From NCBI GenBank assembly GCA_031289015.1, contig JAITQG010000003.1, positions 21,624-85,623 on the forward strand: a stretch of DNA of 64,000 bases. The letters run 5' to 3'. The number at the start of each line of letters is the position of its first letter. The stretch's first letter is position 1. A model generated the notes under the pieces. That model did no database searches. It was not told where the DNA came from and saw only the letters and a list, made by a program, of their open reading frames with translations. Origin of the DNA: Lactobacillaceae bacterium. GTDB lineage: Bacteria > Bacillota > Bacilli > Lactobacillales > Lactobacillaceae. Positions 36,063-46,140 of the stretch are shown in pieces. Position numbers and translations under genes: made by a program.

Positions 36063-37229
36063 ATGCAAGCCCAACCAAGATACAACAAAGCTAGTCAGGC
36101 AAATGGCTGGCGAAATATTGCCAGTAAATTTCGCAACCTTGATATGGTTGTTTTTTGGCTTGTGTTGGCGCTGATGACCGTTGGCGTGGTTGCCGTATAT
36201 TCTGCCTCGGCTGATATGGCAGGGTCCTCTTTGGGTAAAGTGTTTAAACAGGTTGTGTTTGATGGTGTCGCCATGGTGACGCTGCTAATGGCCTTTAATC
36301 TAAATATTCAGTGGAACAAATCGAATGGCTCAGCCCAACGTTGGTTCTTGTGGATTAGTTTAGGTCTCATGGTGATTGCGGCCTTTTTCCAACCTATCAA
36401 TGGTGCCAAAGGCTGGATATCTGCAGGCTGGATTAGTTTTCAACCCGTTGAACTGTTTAAAATCACAAATGTATTGTGGTTTGCACGCGTTTTATCATTA
36501 CCTAAAGCCAAAATATTTTCCTTAAAAAATTTAGCTTGGCCACTTTTAGGGTTGGCAATCTTAATTATTTATCCAGACTTTGGTGGCATACTCATTAATC
36601 TTGGAATCATGAGTATCGTAATCTTAACATCTGGGCTAGCACCAGCAATGGCCACGGTTGTGATATTAACTTCTATGGGCGTGATATGGTACTTGTTGCC
36701 ACTTTTGGCCCCCTTTCTACGTGAATTCGGGGGGTATCAAATTGCCCGTTTCTTGGCGTATATCAATCCGTGGGAATACATTCAAACATCGGGTGGTCAA
36801 GTTATTAATTCTTATTATGCGATTAGTAATGGTGGGTTATTTGGGCGTGGCTTGGGACAAAGTTTGCAAAAAAATGGTAATCTACCCGAACCAAATACGG
36901 ATTTTATTATGGCTGTGGTTGGTGAAGAAGTTGGGGCGATTGTGGTCTTATTGATCGTGTTGGCTGTGTTTGTGATTATGTATCGCTTCTGGCGCTTTGG
37001 AATGCAAACTAGAAATATGCAATATCGCATGATTTTGTTTGGCATGATGACGTATTTATTTATGCAGGTGATGGTCAATCTCGGTGGGGTCGATGGCGCG
37101 TTACCAATTACTGGGGTGACGTTCCCCTTTATATCAGCCGGTGGAACCTCGGTGGTCTCGTTGGGACTAGCGTTAGGAATTGGTTTGAATATTATTCGCT
37201 TGATTAAGCAAGAACAACAAAATCAGTAA
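36063..37229 (+). CDS. ftsW: FtsW/RodA/SpoVE family peptidoglycan polymerase
   Basis: A 388-residue SEDS protein with about ten helices that polymerises lipid II. Family motifs are VYSASADMAG in helix 1, WISFQPVELFKI, NGGLFGRGLGQSLQKNGNLPEP, DFIMAVVGEEVG and TGVTFPFISAGGTS. The last motif normally reads FISYGG; here Tyr is Ala. The neighbours ylbG-rsmD-coaD-ylbL favour FtsW, the septal enzyme, over RodA. The ATG at 36063 was chosen over the upstream TTG because the AGGCG ribosome site falls just before it. Confidence 0.88.
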   Translation: MQAQPRYNKASQANGWRNIASKFRNLDMVVFWLVLALMTVGVVAVYSASADMAGSSLGKVFKQVVFDGVAMVTLLMAFNLNIQWNKSNGSAQRWFLWISLGLMVIAAFFQPINGAKGWISAGWISFQPVELFKITNVLWFARVLSLPKAKIFSLKNLAWPLLGLAILIIYPDFGGILINLGIMSIVILTSGLAPAMATVVILTSMGVIWYLLPLLAPFLREFGGYQIARFLAYINPWEYIQTSGGQVINSYYAISNGGLFGRGLGQSLQKNGNLPEPNTDFIMAVVGEEVGAIVVLLIVLAVFVIMYRFWRFGMQTRNMQYRMILFGMMTYLFMQVMVNLGGVDGALPITGVTFPFISAGGTSVVSLGLALGIGLNIIRLIKQEQQNQ

Positions 37230-37244
37230 TCAAAAGGAGTTAAC

Positions 37245-37559
37245 ATGACATTTGAATTAATCCCCCGGCGCAGTTTGTTGGTATACTTACACAATACGCG
37301 CCAAGCTCGGCAATTACGGCGCTTTGGCGTGGTTAAATATATTTCTGAAAAAGCCAAGTATGCCGTAATTTATATGAATGAAGAAGACATTGAAGTGAAA
37401 AAGGCCTTGATTGAACGCTTAGGCTTTGTCGATAAAGTTGTAATTTCAAATTGGCCGGAAGTCGATTCAACCGTTGGTAGCGATAATGAAACGCTTGAAT
37501 ATGTGGTTGACGCACTTGATTTGCCTGACGAAGAAATTATTTCAGAAGAAGAATTGTAA
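37245..37559 (+). CDS. ylbG: YlbG family protein (UPF0298)
   Basis: A 104-residue small protein with RRSLLVYLHNTRQARQLRRF at the start and a conserved VKYISEKAKYAVIYMNEED segment that identifies the YlbG family; an acidic tail follows. Function unknown. It lies between ftsW and rsmD with short spacers, the usual Firmicute order. Confidence 0.9.
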   Translation: MTFELIPRRSLLVYLHNTRQARQLRRFGVVKYISEKAKYAVIYMNEEDIEVKKALIERLGFVDKVVISNWPEVDSTVGSDNETLEYVVDALDLPDEEIISEEEL

Positions 37560-37580
37560 AACGCTAGTGAGGGATTTGGG

Positions 37581-38144
37581 ATGCGGATTGTAAGTGGTGA
37601 ATATGGTGGTCGACCGCTCAAGGCGGTGCCAGGCGATGCGACGAGGCCAACGACTGATAAGGTTAAGGAAGCGATTTTTAGCATGATCGGTCCGTATTTT
37701 GATGGCGGTAATTCACTTGATTTATACGCCGGTTCAGGGGGCTTGAGCATTGAAGGGGTGTCTAGAGGCCTCGAGCATGCTGTCTTGGTGGACCGTCAAT
37801 TTGCGGCCATAAAAACCATTAATGACAACATTGCGATTACAAAGGATCCTACTAAATTTACCGTAATCAAAGCGACAGCGGACAATGCGATTCAACGATT
37901 GATTGGACATGTCCCCTTTGACGTTTTGTATTTCGATCCACCTTATGCCAAACAGACCATTGTGGCGGATTTAGCTAAGTTGGCAACGGCTAATTTAATT
38001 GCACCAGACGCCTTAATTGTCGCTGAGACGGATCAAAATGCTAATTTACCAGCTGATTTAGCTGGTTATACCTTATTAAAACAAAAAGATTATGGCATTA
38101 CCGTTGTCACGATCTATCAATACGGAGGTCCACATCATGAGTAA
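37581..38144 (+). CDS. rsmD: 16S rRNA (guanine966-N2)-methyltransferase
   Basis: A 187-residue SAM-dependent enzyme that modifies G966 of 16S rRNA. It starts RIVSGEYGGRPLKAVPG, followed by RPTTDKVKEAIFSMI, motif I LDLYAGSGGLSIEGVSRG (about 51-68) and the catalytic YFDPPYAKQ (about 119-127). GAGGG lies before the ATG. The stop codon overlaps the start of coaD by 8 bases. Confidence 0.94.
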   Translation: MRIVSGEYGGRPLKAVPGDATRPTTDKVKEAIFSMIGPYFDGGNSLDLYAGSGGLSIEGVSRGLEHAVLVDRQFAAIKTINDNIAITKDPTKFTVIKATADNAIQRLIGHVPFDVLYFDPPYAKQTIVADLAKLATANLIAPDALIVAETDQNANLPADLAGYTLLKQKDYGITVVTIYQYGGPHHE

Positions 38145-38631
38145 AGTTTTATTCCCAGGTAGTTTTGATCCATTTACAAATGGGCATTTAGATATTGTGC
38201 GCCGGGCAGCCTTACTTTTTGATGAAGTGATTGTCGGGGTCGGGACCAATACGTTCAAAAAATACTTATTTTCAACGCCTGAAAAAATTGAGTTAATCAA
38301 TGCGGCGGTTAAAGAAGCACAAATTAATAATGTGTCGGTGCAAGCATTAACCGGCTTAACAATTGATTTTGCAAATGAAGTGGGCGCTAAGACGATTGTG
38401 CGTGGCTTACGAAATGAAGCTGACTATCTCTATGAACGTGATATTGCCGATATGAATGCGCGGTTGGGCCAAGTCGAAACGATTTTTTTGATGGCCAATC
38501 CGGCTAATCAAAATATTTCGAGTTCGATGCTCAAAGAATATGCGACATTTGGCGCTGATATTTCTGCTTTGGTGCCCGCCCCAGTCTATGCGGCGATTCA
38601 TGCAAAATTTACCGATGATCATAAAAATTAG
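38137..38631 (+). CDS. coaD: Pantetheine-phosphate adenylyltransferase
   Basis: A 164-residue enzyme for the penultimate step of CoA synthesis. LFPGSFDPFTNGHLDIVRRA carries the nucleotidyltransferase TxGH motif (TNGH) and SSSMLKE is the ISSTxxR-type motif with Lys in place of Arg. The true start is the ATG at 38137 with GGAGG before it; the frame is open further upstream within rsmD. Overlap with rsmD suggests coupled translation. Confidence 0.95.
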   Translation: MSKVLFPGSFDPFTNGHLDIVRRAALLFDEVIVGVGTNTFKKYLFSTPEKIELINAAVKEAQINNVSVQALTGLTIDFANEVGAKTIVRGLRNEADYLYERDIADMNARLGQVETIFLMANPANQNISSSMLKEYATFGADISALVPAPVYAAIHAKFTDDHKN

Positions 38632-38645
38632 CCACGAAAGGTCAG

Positions 38646-39713
38646 ATGAAAATGAAGCCAAATAAAATGCCCTTAACAAAACGAATTTTAAAAACGACGG
38701 GCATTGTGTTCTTGCTTGCTTTCGTGTTGAGTTTAATTGTGCCCTTACCCGTGTATGTTGAAGCACCAGGCATGGCTGCGGGCTTGCAAAAATACATTAA
38801 AATTGATGGTAAAAAGCCTAAAATTGATGGGCAGTTTATGATTACTTCCGTCTATATTTGGAAGGTGAATGGCATGGGCGCTATCATGGCGGCTTTGAAT
38901 CCGACGCAAGATTTATTGACCGCAAGTGAAGCAAACGGCGGTACCACTAGTGAAAATAGTGCCCGCTTGAATCAAGTGTATATGGAAACGGCGGTTAATG
39001 AAGCCAAAGCGGTGGCATTTAAGAAAGCCAATGTGCCATTTGAACGTGATTTTAAAGGCATCTATGTCATGGGGATTCAGGATAATTCGAATTTCAAAAA
39101 ATATCTACATTTAGGTGATACAGTGACCAAAATTGATGGCAAACAACTTGAAAGTGCTGCTAAGATGCAAAAGTATATACGTAAGCACAAAGTTGGCGCC
39201 AAATTAACGCTGGATTACACACATGACGATCAACAACATCAAGCGACCGCTAAAACGGTTGGGTTACTTGGCTTGCATGATACAGCCGGCATCGGGATTG
39301 CATTGACTGACAATGTGGATATGAAATCAGACATCCATGTCATTGCTAATATGGGTGATATGGGTGGCCCATCAGGGGGCTTGATGTTCTCATTGGAAAT
39401 GTATGATGCATTGGCGCCGATTAATTTGGCGAATGGCCGCAAAATAGCTGGGACAGGCACAATTGATGCAAAAGGCAATGTTGGTGAAATTGGCGGGATT
39501 GATAAAAAAATCCTGGCTGCCAAAAACAGTGGCGCCCAAATATTCTTTGCACCGTATGTCAAGCCAACTAAAAAGATTTTGAAATACGAAGAAAAGCATA
39601 TGACTAATTATCAATTAGCTAAAGCCACGGCCAAAAAATATGCGCCAAATTTGAAGGTTGTGCCAGTGAAAACGTTTAATGAAGCGGTCAAATATTTAGA
39701 AACACATCGTTAA
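38646..39713 (+). CDS. ylbL: PDZ-Lon domain secreted peptidase YlbL/SepM-type
   Basis: A 355-residue protein with an N-terminal membrane anchor (about 15-37), a PDZ domain (about 120-205, GIYVMGIQDNSNFKKYLHLGD) and a C-terminal Lon-type (S16) protease domain. The catalytic Ser lies in GGPSGGLMFSLEMYD and the Lys in GEIGGIDKKILAAK. In streptococci the homologue SepM trims competence peptide; in B. subtilis YlbL is linked to recovery after DNA damage. The position after coaD is conserved. Confidence 0.93.
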   Translation: MKMKPNKMPLTKRILKTTGIVFLLAFVLSLIVPLPVYVEAPGMAAGLQKYIKIDGKKPKIDGQFMITSVYIWKVNGMGAIMAALNPTQDLLTASEANGGTTSENSARLNQVYMETAVNEAKAVAFKKANVPFERDFKGIYVMGIQDNSNFKKYLHLGDTVTKIDGKQLESAAKMQKYIRKHKVGAKLTLDYTHDDQQHQATAKTVGLLGLHDTAGIGIALTDNVDMKSDIHVIANMGDMGGPSGGLMFSLEMYDALAPINLANGRKIAGTGTIDAKGNVGEIGGIDKKILAAKNSGAQIFFAPYVKPTKKILKYEEKHMTNYQLAKATAKKYAPNLKVVPVKTFNEAVKYLETHR

Positions 39714-39738
39714 TTTGTTGAAAGTGAGGTGGGTACAC

Positions 39739-40317
39739 ATGACCAAAAGTCGCTTAGAAGCCTTTAGTGATGGCGTATTTGCCATTATTATCACAATTAT
39801 GGTGTTAGATATTAAGCTCCCTGCCACAGGTGATCTATCAGCCGTTTTTACGCCTGAATGGTTAGCTGCTTTCTTCGCTTATATTACGAGTTATATTCTA
39901 GTGACTAGTTTTTGGGTTAGTCACCATAAAATTATTTATCATCTTGAAAAAGTTGATACTGGGATTTTATGGTTAAATTCATTTACCTTGTTTCCAATCT
40001 CATTAATTCCATTTGCTGCTGACTGGTTTGGTAATTTTCCAAACAAAATGGCCCCCAGCATGACGTACGGATTATTGTATGTTTTGACGGTCTTTGCGTT
40101 GTTTATGTTGAATCGTGGGGTCATGCAACGGATGCCAATTGAGCGTGCAAAAAAACTCAAACCTTATAACGCCCGACGCGGTGGGATGATTGTGATGGGG
40201 CTAATTGGCACTGGCTTAGCATATTTTTGGCCACCGATTACAGGATTTATGATTCTCGGCTTTACGGGGCTGTGGATTGTCTGGGCGTTAATCACCCACA
40301 AATTTAGCGAGCAATAA
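39739..40317 (+). CDS. TMEM175-type potassium channel family protein
   Basis: A 192-residue protein with six hydrophobic helices and the family signature RLEAFSDGVFAIIITIMVLD at the start, plus WVSHHKIIYHLEKVD after helix 2. Bacterial TMEM175 proteins form weakly selective K+ leak channels, but many members are untested. The ATG at 39739 has GAGGTGG; the earlier TTG lacks a site. Confidence 0.85.
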   Translation: MTKSRLEAFSDGVFAIIITIMVLDIKLPATGDLSAVFTPEWLAAFFAYITSYILVTSFWVSHHKIIYHLEKVDTGILWLNSFTLFPISLIPFAADWFGNFPNKMAPSMTYGLLYVLTVFALFMLNRGVMQRMPIERAKKLKPYNARRGGMIVMGLIGTGLAYFWPPITGFMILGFTGLWIVWALITHKFSEQ

Positions 40318-40318
40318 G

Positions 40319-40591
40319 ATGAATTGGAAAGAATTTACAGAAGCCACAACCGGGATGGATAGTGATTACCAATTGGCCATCAAAATTCAAGGCGCCATTA
40401 AATGGATTACACAAGTTGAAGTCAAAGCCGATCAAGTGCTCTTTAGCACTGATGCGGGTGAACCATTAACCCTCGGACCGGTGTTGTTGGAAGCCTTTGA
40501 TGCCAATCAACAAGTCTTAATTCAAGAAGATGGCATCATGCAATTAGTTTTTGGCTATCACATCCAAGGTGAAACGTTAGTATTGGGGTAG
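40319..40591 (+). CDS. Hypothetical 90-residue protein
   Basis: Soluble, acidic, with beta-rich segments (VEVKADQVLFSTDAGEPLTL, QLVFGYHIQGETLVLG). I do not recognise the family. The start lies 1 base after the stop of the channel gene, so it is translated together with it; 9 bases separate it from the next gene. Confidence 0.6.
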   Translation: MNWKEFTEATTGMDSDYQLAIKIQGAIKWITQVEVKADQVLFSTDAGEPLTLGPVLLEAFDANQQVLIQEDGIMQLVFGYHIQGETLVLG

Positions 40592-40600
40592 AATAAAAAT

Positions 40601-41380
40601 ATGAAAAAGAAGCGTATTATATTTAGCATAAGTATTGTTTTGCTAGTGGTGGCGGCCGTTTTGGTTCAGTACTTGCAATTCAAGCCAACTGCGGCACATA
40701 AGCCAGCAACTGTTGCCTCATCAGCTGCATCTTCATCATCTGCGGCAAAGAAAAGTGTTAAACCTTTGCAGGGGAATGTTACTGACAAAGATTTAGAGAA
40801 CAAAAAAACGTATGAAGTACCTCAAACCGATGAAGAAACCGATAAATATGTGGAGTCGGGGCCAGCTGAAAAAGTCGGTGAATATACGATTAGTCCCCAG
40901 GGTAATAAAGCTGAATTAGGGCAAACAACCGAGAATAAACAAACCCTCACAAATGGGGCGTTTACCTATGAAGTGACGCAAATTAAAGTTTTCCATAATG
41001 ATCCGCGGACGGATGAAGCGATTCAAATGGCGCAAACCGCGTTGAATAGTCGTGATATCAACGGACCATATACGACATTGTCAATTCAATATAAGCTTAA
41101 AAACAATGGCGCCAAGGCTGCCGTTACAGACGGGGTGGAATCTGCGACGTTTTCAACAGGTGATGTCAGAAGCCCCATCAATGGCCTAGATAACGACGCT
41201 ACGTTGGCCACCAAGGTATTAGCGGCAAATTCTACAACGTCGTCATTTGTAACAATCTTGGTGCCAAGTAGTATCGCCAAAACTGTTAAAACCGTTGATA
41301 TTTCGTTTGCCGGTTTGCTTGATCAAAATCACAGCAATCAGCTCGCTAAGCCATCACAGAAATTGCAGTTAACATTTTAA
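40601..41380 (+). CDS. Membrane-anchored extracellular protein of unknown function
   Basis: A 259-residue protein with an N-terminal helix (about 5-24), a Ser/Ala-rich linker and a beta-rich domain (about 95-259) including FTYEVTQIKVFHNDPR, YTTLSIQYKLKNNG and a VDISFAGL end. This layout, one strand pair with LKNNG, is like the immunoglobulin-like DUF4352/DUF5067 domains of Gram-positive envelope proteins (inference). No lipobox cysteine is present. Confidence 0.6.
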   Translation: MKKKRIIFSISIVLLVVAAVLVQYLQFKPTAAHKPATVASSAASSSSAAKKSVKPLQGNVTDKDLENKKTYEVPQTDEETDKYVESGPAEKVGEYTISPQGNKAELGQTTENKQTLTNGAFTYEVTQIKVFHNDPRTDEAIQMAQTALNSRDINGPYTTLSIQYKLKNNGAKAAVTDGVESATFSTGDVRSPINGLDNDATLATKVLAANSTTSSFVTILVPSSIAKTVKTVDISFAGLLDQNHSNQLAKPSQKLQLTF

Positions 41381-41433
41381 TGTGCTAACGTAAATTGGAT
41401 ACACAAACTAAATTAGAAAGGAGGGAGACCCAG

Positions 41434-42066
41434 ATGCTTAAAAATGCCAACTACACATTTTCAAAACGCTTCGTTGATATTTCAGCGGCCCTGTTTGCAT
41501 TAATTATGTTTTCACCAATCTTTGCGATGATTATCCCGTTTTATTGGTTTGGTGCCAATAAAGGCCCAATCTTTTATAAACAACGTCGGATTGGTGAAAA
41601 TGGGCATCCCTTCGATATTTATAAATTCAGATCAATGGTCGTGGGGGCTGAAAAAAAGTTATATAGTAATCCGGCGTTATATCAAAAATTTGTTGATAAT
41701 GGGTACAAACTGCCAACTAAAGAGGATCCGCGCATTACCAAGTTTGGGGCGTTTATACGCAAAACCTCCCTTGATGAATTACCACAATTTCTAAATATTT
41801 TGATTGGCGACATGACGGTGATTGGCCCACGCCCAGTCGTTGAATCAGAGCTAAAAGAATATGGCACCCCTGAACGCATTAACAAATTCTTGTCAGTGCG
41901 CCCAGGGGCCATGGGACTCTGGCAAGGGTCTGGGCGGAGTGAAGTTCCATATCCAAAACGCGCTGATATTGAATTGGTGTATGTCGACCATGCAAGTATG
42001 TGGTTTGATTTTAAAGTGCTGTTTAAAAACGTGCTGGCTATCTTTGCCGGGACAGGTGCCGAATAA
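41434..42066 (+). CDS. Undecaprenyl-phosphate sugar-1-phosphate transferase
   Basis: A 210-residue bacterial sugar transferase (WcaJ/EpsE-type short form): membrane helix at about 17-37, then GPIFYKQRRIGENGHPFDIYKF, TSLDELPQFLNILIGDM, TVIGPRPVVESELK and RPGAMGLWQGSGRSE. It starts exopolysaccharide or wall polymer repeat units by linking the first sugar phosphate to the lipid carrier. The ATG at 41434 has GGAGGGAG upstream. No other polysaccharide genes lie around it. Confidence 0.9.
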   Translation: MLKNANYTFSKRFVDISAALFALIMFSPIFAMIIPFYWFGANKGPIFYKQRRIGENGHPFDIYKFRSMVVGAEKKLYSNPALYQKFVDNGYKLPTKEDPRITKFGAFIRKTSLDELPQFLNILIGDMTVIGPRPVVESELKEYGTPERINKFLSVRPGAMGLWQGSGRSEVPYPKRADIELVYVDHASMWFDFKVLFKNVLAIFAGTGAE

Positions 42067-42162
42067 TAAGTAATACTGACTGGGCAAATGAATTGTCCAG
42101 TTTTTAATTACTCAAATTCGCTTATTTACGCGCATAAAATGTTAAAATTATATGTATTACCT

Positions 42163-42228
42163 TACTTTTGTAGTTCAATCGGTAGAACAGTTTTTTAACT
42201 GATGTTGGTTCGAATCCAACCAAAGTAA
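42163..42228 (+). other. tRNA-like structure in the rnz leader
   Basis: Seen: acceptor-like strands TACTTTTG and CAAAGTA (one bulged T); TA at positions 8-9; D arm GTTC-AATCGGTA-GAAC; T arm GTTGG-TTCGAAT-CCAAC, both perfect. The middle arm is only AGTT-TTTT-AACT, with no 7-base anticodon loop, and the variable region is 3 bases. At about 66 bases the whole is some 8 short of a true tRNA. No CCA is encoded. It starts near the likely rnz transcription start and ends 8 bases before the rnz ribosome site. It cannot decode; it is either a tRNA remnant or a mimic recognised by RNase P and RNase Z. Confidence 0.7.
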
Positions 42229-42254
42229 TTATTTTGAAAGTGAGACTCATATAC

Positions 42255-43238
42255 ATGCAGTTGGAATTTTTAGGCACTGGCGCTGGTGTACCGGCCCGTT
42301 ATCGCAATGTCACTAGTATTGCGTTGCGCCTCTTAGAAGAGTTGAATTCAGTTTGGCTATTTGATGCAGGTGAAGGCACCCAACATCAAATGCTGCGCTC
42401 AACCATTCGGCCCCGTAAAGTTGATAAGATTTTTATTACACATCTCCATGGCGACCATATTTTTGGCTTACCAGGCTTACTATCTTCACGTTCATTCCAA
42501 GGTGGGCAAACGCCGTTGGATGTGTATGGGCCACGTGGTATCAAAAATTATATCGAAACTAGTTTGCGGTTGTCACAATCCCATTTGACGTATCGGATTA
42601 ATTTTCACGAATTGCCGGATGCGGGGGGGCTTGTTTTTGAAAATGAAAAATTTAAGGTTACAGCCCTGCCACTCGATCACAAAATCTTGTCCTTTGGCTA
42701 TCGCATTGTCGAAAAAGACCATGAAGGTGAATTGTTAGTTGATAAGCTGAAAACACTCGGTGTACCGGCGGGGCCTCTGTATGGTCAGCTCAAGCGCGGT
42801 AACGATGTCACGATGCCAGATGGCCTGGTGATTTTGGCCGCTGATGTCGTTGGCACACCCAAGCAAGGGCGGATTGTGACAATTTTAGGGGATACTCGCA
42901 AAACAGCCAATATTGTACCCTTAGCTCAAGATGCATCAGTCTTAGTGCATGAATCAACTTATGGCAAGGGTGAAGGTAAATTGGCGCGCGCGTACATGCA
43001 TTCAACAAGCATGCAGGCGGCTGAAATGGCCCAAACTGCAAACGTCGGGCGCTTGTTCCTAACCCATATTTCGGCGCGGTATGCAGGTCGTCAAGCCAAC
43101 GAATTAGCATATCAAGCCCAGAGTACTTTTTTGAATACCCGGGTCGTCAATGATTTTGATGTGTTTGAAATTCCGATGGGGCCGCAAACCAATAGCAAGC
43201 CAATTAAATTAACGCCAGTGGATGATACAGACGAATAG
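42255..43238 (+). CDS. rnz: Ribonuclease Z
   Basis: A 327-residue metallo-beta-lactamase-fold endonuclease that cuts the 3' trailer from tRNA precursors that lack an encoded CCA. The zinc motif HLHGDH is at 63-68, [11 protein letters not shown] at 38-48 is typical of tRNase Z, and [14 protein letters not shown] near 234 and LTHISARY near 265 complete the active site. The ATG at 42255 follows a weak AAGTGAG site. A tRNA-like structure sits in the leader. recJ follows after 15 bases. Confidence 0.95.
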   Translation: MQLEFLGTGAGVPARYRNVTSIALRLLEELNSVWLFDAGEGTQHQMLRSTIRPRKVDKIFITHLHGDHIFGLPGLLSSRSFQGGQTPLDVYGPRGIKNYIETSLRLSQSHLTYRINFHELPDAGGLVFENEKFKVTALPLDHKILSFGYRIVEKDHEGELLVDKLKTLGVPAGPLYGQLKRGNDVTMPDGLVILAADVVGTPKQGRIVTILGDTRKTANIVPLAQDASVLVHESTYGKGEGKLARAYMHSTSMQAAEMAQTANVGRLFLTHISARYAGRQANELAYQAQSTFLNTRVVNDFDVFEIPMGPQTNSKPIKLTPVDDTDE

Positions 43239-43253
43239 TTAGAGGGATTATAC

Positions 43254-45566
43254 ATGATTGAACCTCAATATAAATGGCAATTTCCAACACAAATGGACGC
43301 TGCTAGTATTAAAGAATTAACCGAAACCTTGGGTGTATCTGAGTTGATTGCCCAAATTTTGGTGAGCCGTGGTATTGATAACGTGGAAAAAGCCAAGACA
43401 TTTTTACAACCGTCAATTGAACAACTAAATGATCCGGCCGCCTTATATGACATGGATCGGGCCGTTGAACGCATTACGACCGCGATTGAACAAGGTGATC
43501 GCATTGTGGTGTATGGCGATTATGACGTGGATGGGATTACTGCGACCGCCATTATGACCTTAACCTTAGAAATTATGGGGGCCGATGTTAGTTATTTTGT
43601 GCCAAATCGTTTCAAAGATGGCTATGGCCCCAATTTAGCGCAATATCAACGCTTGGCTGAAGACGGCATGCAATTATTGATTACTGTGGATAATGGGGTG
43701 AGCGGGCAAGCTGAAATCGCTTGGTTGATGGACAATGGCATTGATGTGATTGTGACTGATCATCATGAGTTGCCTAGTGAGTTACCTGCTGCTGTGGCCG
43801 TGGTGCATCCAAGACATCCGGCCGGTAATTATCCGTTCCCTGGGCTGTCTGGGGCGGGGGTGGCGTTTAAAGTTGCTTCTGCATTGTTGGAAGCCCCGGC
43901 TGATGAATTAATTGATTTAGCGGCCATTGGGACCGTGGCGGATGTCATGGAATTAGTCGACGAAAACCGGGCCATTGTCGCATTAGGATTAGCGGCCATT
44001 AAAACCGATCCACGGCCTGGCATTGCGGCTTTGCTTGCCAGTGCAGGCGTACAAGCTGATGATATTAATGCTAGCACCATTGGCTTTACGATTGGGCCAC
44101 GCTTAAATGCGTTGGGCCGGTTGGAAGACGCCAATGTCGGGGTGCGCTTATTACTAGGCGATGATCCCCAAGAAGCCACTGAGCTGGCAACTGAAATTGA
44201 AGCGTTAAACAATCAACGCCGAGAATTAGTTGAACAAATCAGCCAAGCCGCCATCCAACAAGCCAATGAGTTAAGCGCCGCCCCGGTCTTAGTCGTAGCT
44301 GGTGAAAACTGGCATGAAGGGGTGTTGGGGATTGTTGCGTCTAAATTAGTTGAAGCAACTGGCAAGCCAAGCATTGTGTTAAATATTGAAAACGATGTGA
44401 TGAAGGGTTCAGCACGCTCAACACCAGCCTTTGATATTTTCAAAGCAATGGACCCGCATCGTGATTTGTACACTGCTTTTGGTGGCCATGCGAGTGCGGC
44501 GGGGATGACAATTCCGTTAGCTAATTTGCAAGCCGTGCGTGAGCTGTTGGTGCTAGAAACCGACAAACAACACTTGGCAGAGGCTAAGAAACCTGAATTG
44601 ATGATCGCTGCTGAAGTGACGGGGCAAGCATTTAACACCCAAAATTATGACATGCTCCAAGTTTTAGCGCCCTTTGGTGAGGGGAATCCAGAACCATTGT
44701 TTGCTGTTAAATTGACGGGCGTTGAAAATGTAAAAACGATGTCTGATGACAAACACCTGCGTTTAACCGGCTTAACGCTCGACAAACCACTGCCGATTGT
44801 CGCTTTTGGCAAGGGCGGATTAGCACCTGAATTAAATGGTAAATTTGACGCATTGACCTTTGTCGGGACGATGACGGCGAATACTTTTCGGGGCCAAACG
44901 ACGTATCAATTGCAAGTTAAAGATGTAGAGGCGGTTGGCGCATCGATTTTAGATTGGCGGACGACTAAGTTAACGGCGCAAGTCTTGAATAAAAATGCGG
45001 CCTATATTTTCTTTAATCAAAAAATGTATACGGCCGCTAAACCCCTCATCAAGGCACCAAGTGAGGCGCTTTGGTGGGAGGATGCGTTCAACAAAACGCA
45101 ACTGGGGACGATGGCCTTAGTGGATGTTCCTGCAAGCATCGAACAATTACAAGAACTGCTAGCATTTGTACCCGCTAAGCAATGGGCCCCAATTTTCTAT
45201 AAGAAACATCCAGCCTATTTACAAAAAGTCCCAACCCAAGTTGAATTTGCCAAAGTTTATAAATTTTTCTTAGGGCATACCAATTTACAAGTTAAAGCCC
45301 AATTTAAGGCGATGGCTGATTACTTACAAGTTGACCAATTGCTGTTATCATTAATTATTCAAGTTTTTTTGGATGCGCAATTTGTGACCATTGTCGATGG
45401 CCTAATCAATCCGGTTGCTACCCCAGCCAAAACAGATTTGACAAAGACACCTAGCTATCAACACTTCATGCAACAACGTGAATTAGAACAACGCTTAGTG
45501 TACAGTACCACTAATGAACTCAATACTTTATTAACCAAATTATCAACGCAGACTGCGGGAGAATAG
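43254..45566 (+). CDS. recJ: Single-strand DNA 5'-3' exonuclease RecJ
   Basis: A 770-residue DHH-family nuclease for recombination and mismatch repair. [17 protein letters not shown] (about 83-99) and VTDHHELP (about 164-171) hold the Mn ligands, and [11 protein letters not shown] near 405 is the DHHA1 motif. An OB domain and a Gram-positive C-terminal extension follow. It forms a unit with rnz upstream and apt 4 bases downstream, as is common in Firmicutes. Confidence 0.94.
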   Translation: MIEPQYKWQFPTQMDAASIKELTETLGVSELIAQILVSRGIDNVEKAKTFLQPSIEQLNDPAALYDMDRAVERITTAIEQGDRIVVYGDYDVDGITATAIMTLTLEIMGADVSYFVPNRFKDGYGPNLAQYQRLAEDGMQLLITVDNGVSGQAEIAWLMDNGIDVIVTDHHELPSELPAAVAVVHPRHPAGNYPFPGLSGAGVAFKVASALLEAPADELIDLAAIGTVADVMELVDENRAIVALGLAAIKTDPRPGIAALLASAGVQADDINASTIGFTIGPRLNALGRLEDANVGVRLLLGDDPQEATELATEIEALNNQRRELVEQISQAAIQQANELSAAPVLVVAGENWHEGVLGIVASKLVEATGKPSIVLNIENDVMKGSARSTPAFDIFKAMDPHRDLYTAFGGHASAAGMTIPLANLQAVRELLVLETDKQHLAEAKKPELMIAAEVTGQAFNTQNYDMLQVLAPFGEGNPEPLFAVKLTGVENVKTMSDDKHLRLTGLTLDKPLPIVAFGKGGLAPELNGKFDALTFVGTMTANTFRGQTTYQLQVKDVEAVGASILDWRTTKLTAQVLNKNAAYIFFNQKMYTAAKPLIKAPSEALWWEDAFNKTQLGTMALVDVPASIEQLQELLAFVPAKQWAPIFYKKHPAYLQKVPTQVEFAKVYKFFLGHTNLQVKAQFKAMADYLQVDQLLLSLIIQVFLDAQFVTIVDGLINPVATPAKTDLTKTPSYQHFMQQRELEQRLVYSTTNELNTLLTKLSTQTAGE

Positions 45567-45570
45567 ACTT

Positions 45571-46098
45571 ATGACACTTGATTTACATGATTACATCACG
45601 TCGATTCCAGACTTTCCAGAACCAGGGATTAACTTTCGCGATATTACGCCATTACTAGCGGATGGGGCAGCCTTTGCTGAAGCCACGCAGCAAATTGCGG
45701 CTTTTGCTAAACAACAAAAGGCAAGTATCATCGTTGCACCAGAATCACGCGGCTTTATTTTAGCCACCCCGGTTGCCAACGAACTTGGCTTGGGCTTTGT
45801 ACCAGCTCGTAAACCTGGCAAATTACCACGTGAAGTCGTTTCGCAAAGTTATGAATTAGAATATGGTTCAGCCACATTAGAAATGCATAAAGACGCTATC
45901 AAGCCCGGCGATCGGGTGCTAATTGTTGATGATTTGTTAGCCACCGGGGGCACGATTGCTGCAGCGACTAAGTTAGTTGAAGAACTCGGTGGGACCGTGG
46001 CTGGGTTAGCATTTTTGATTGAATTAACAGATATCAAGGGTCGCGAAAAGTTGGCTGGTTACGATATTTTGGCCTTAATGGAGTATGGTGGAGCCTAA
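45571..46098 (+). CDS. apt: Adenine phosphoribosyltransferase
   Basis: A 175-residue purine salvage enzyme making AMP from adenine and [27 protein letters not shown] at the start, [12 protein letters not shown] and the PRPP loop [17 protein letters not shown] (about 113-129) are diagnostic. It directly follows recJ. Confidence 0.96.
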   Translation: MTLDLHDYITSIPDFPEPGINFRDITPLLADGAAFAEATQQIAAFAKQQKASIIVAPESRGFILATPVANELGLGFVPARKPGKLPREVVSQSYELEYGSATLEMHKDAIKPGDRVLIVDDLLATGGTIAAATKLVEELGGTVAGLAFLIELTDIKGREKLAGYDILALMEYGGA

Positions 46099-46140
46099 CA
46101 ATTTTGCCATACGTACAGAAAAAAATATGAGGAAAGCAAC

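Noticed and set aside
38092..38136. Upstream start of coaD
   Set aside because: The frame is open, but the first residues are not family-like and GGAGG precedes the ATG at 38137.
42163..42228. A functional tRNA-Lys(UUU) gene
   Set aside because: D and T arms look right and TTT is present, but the anticodon arm is about 8 bases too short and has no 7-base loop. It is reported as a tRNA-like leader structure instead.
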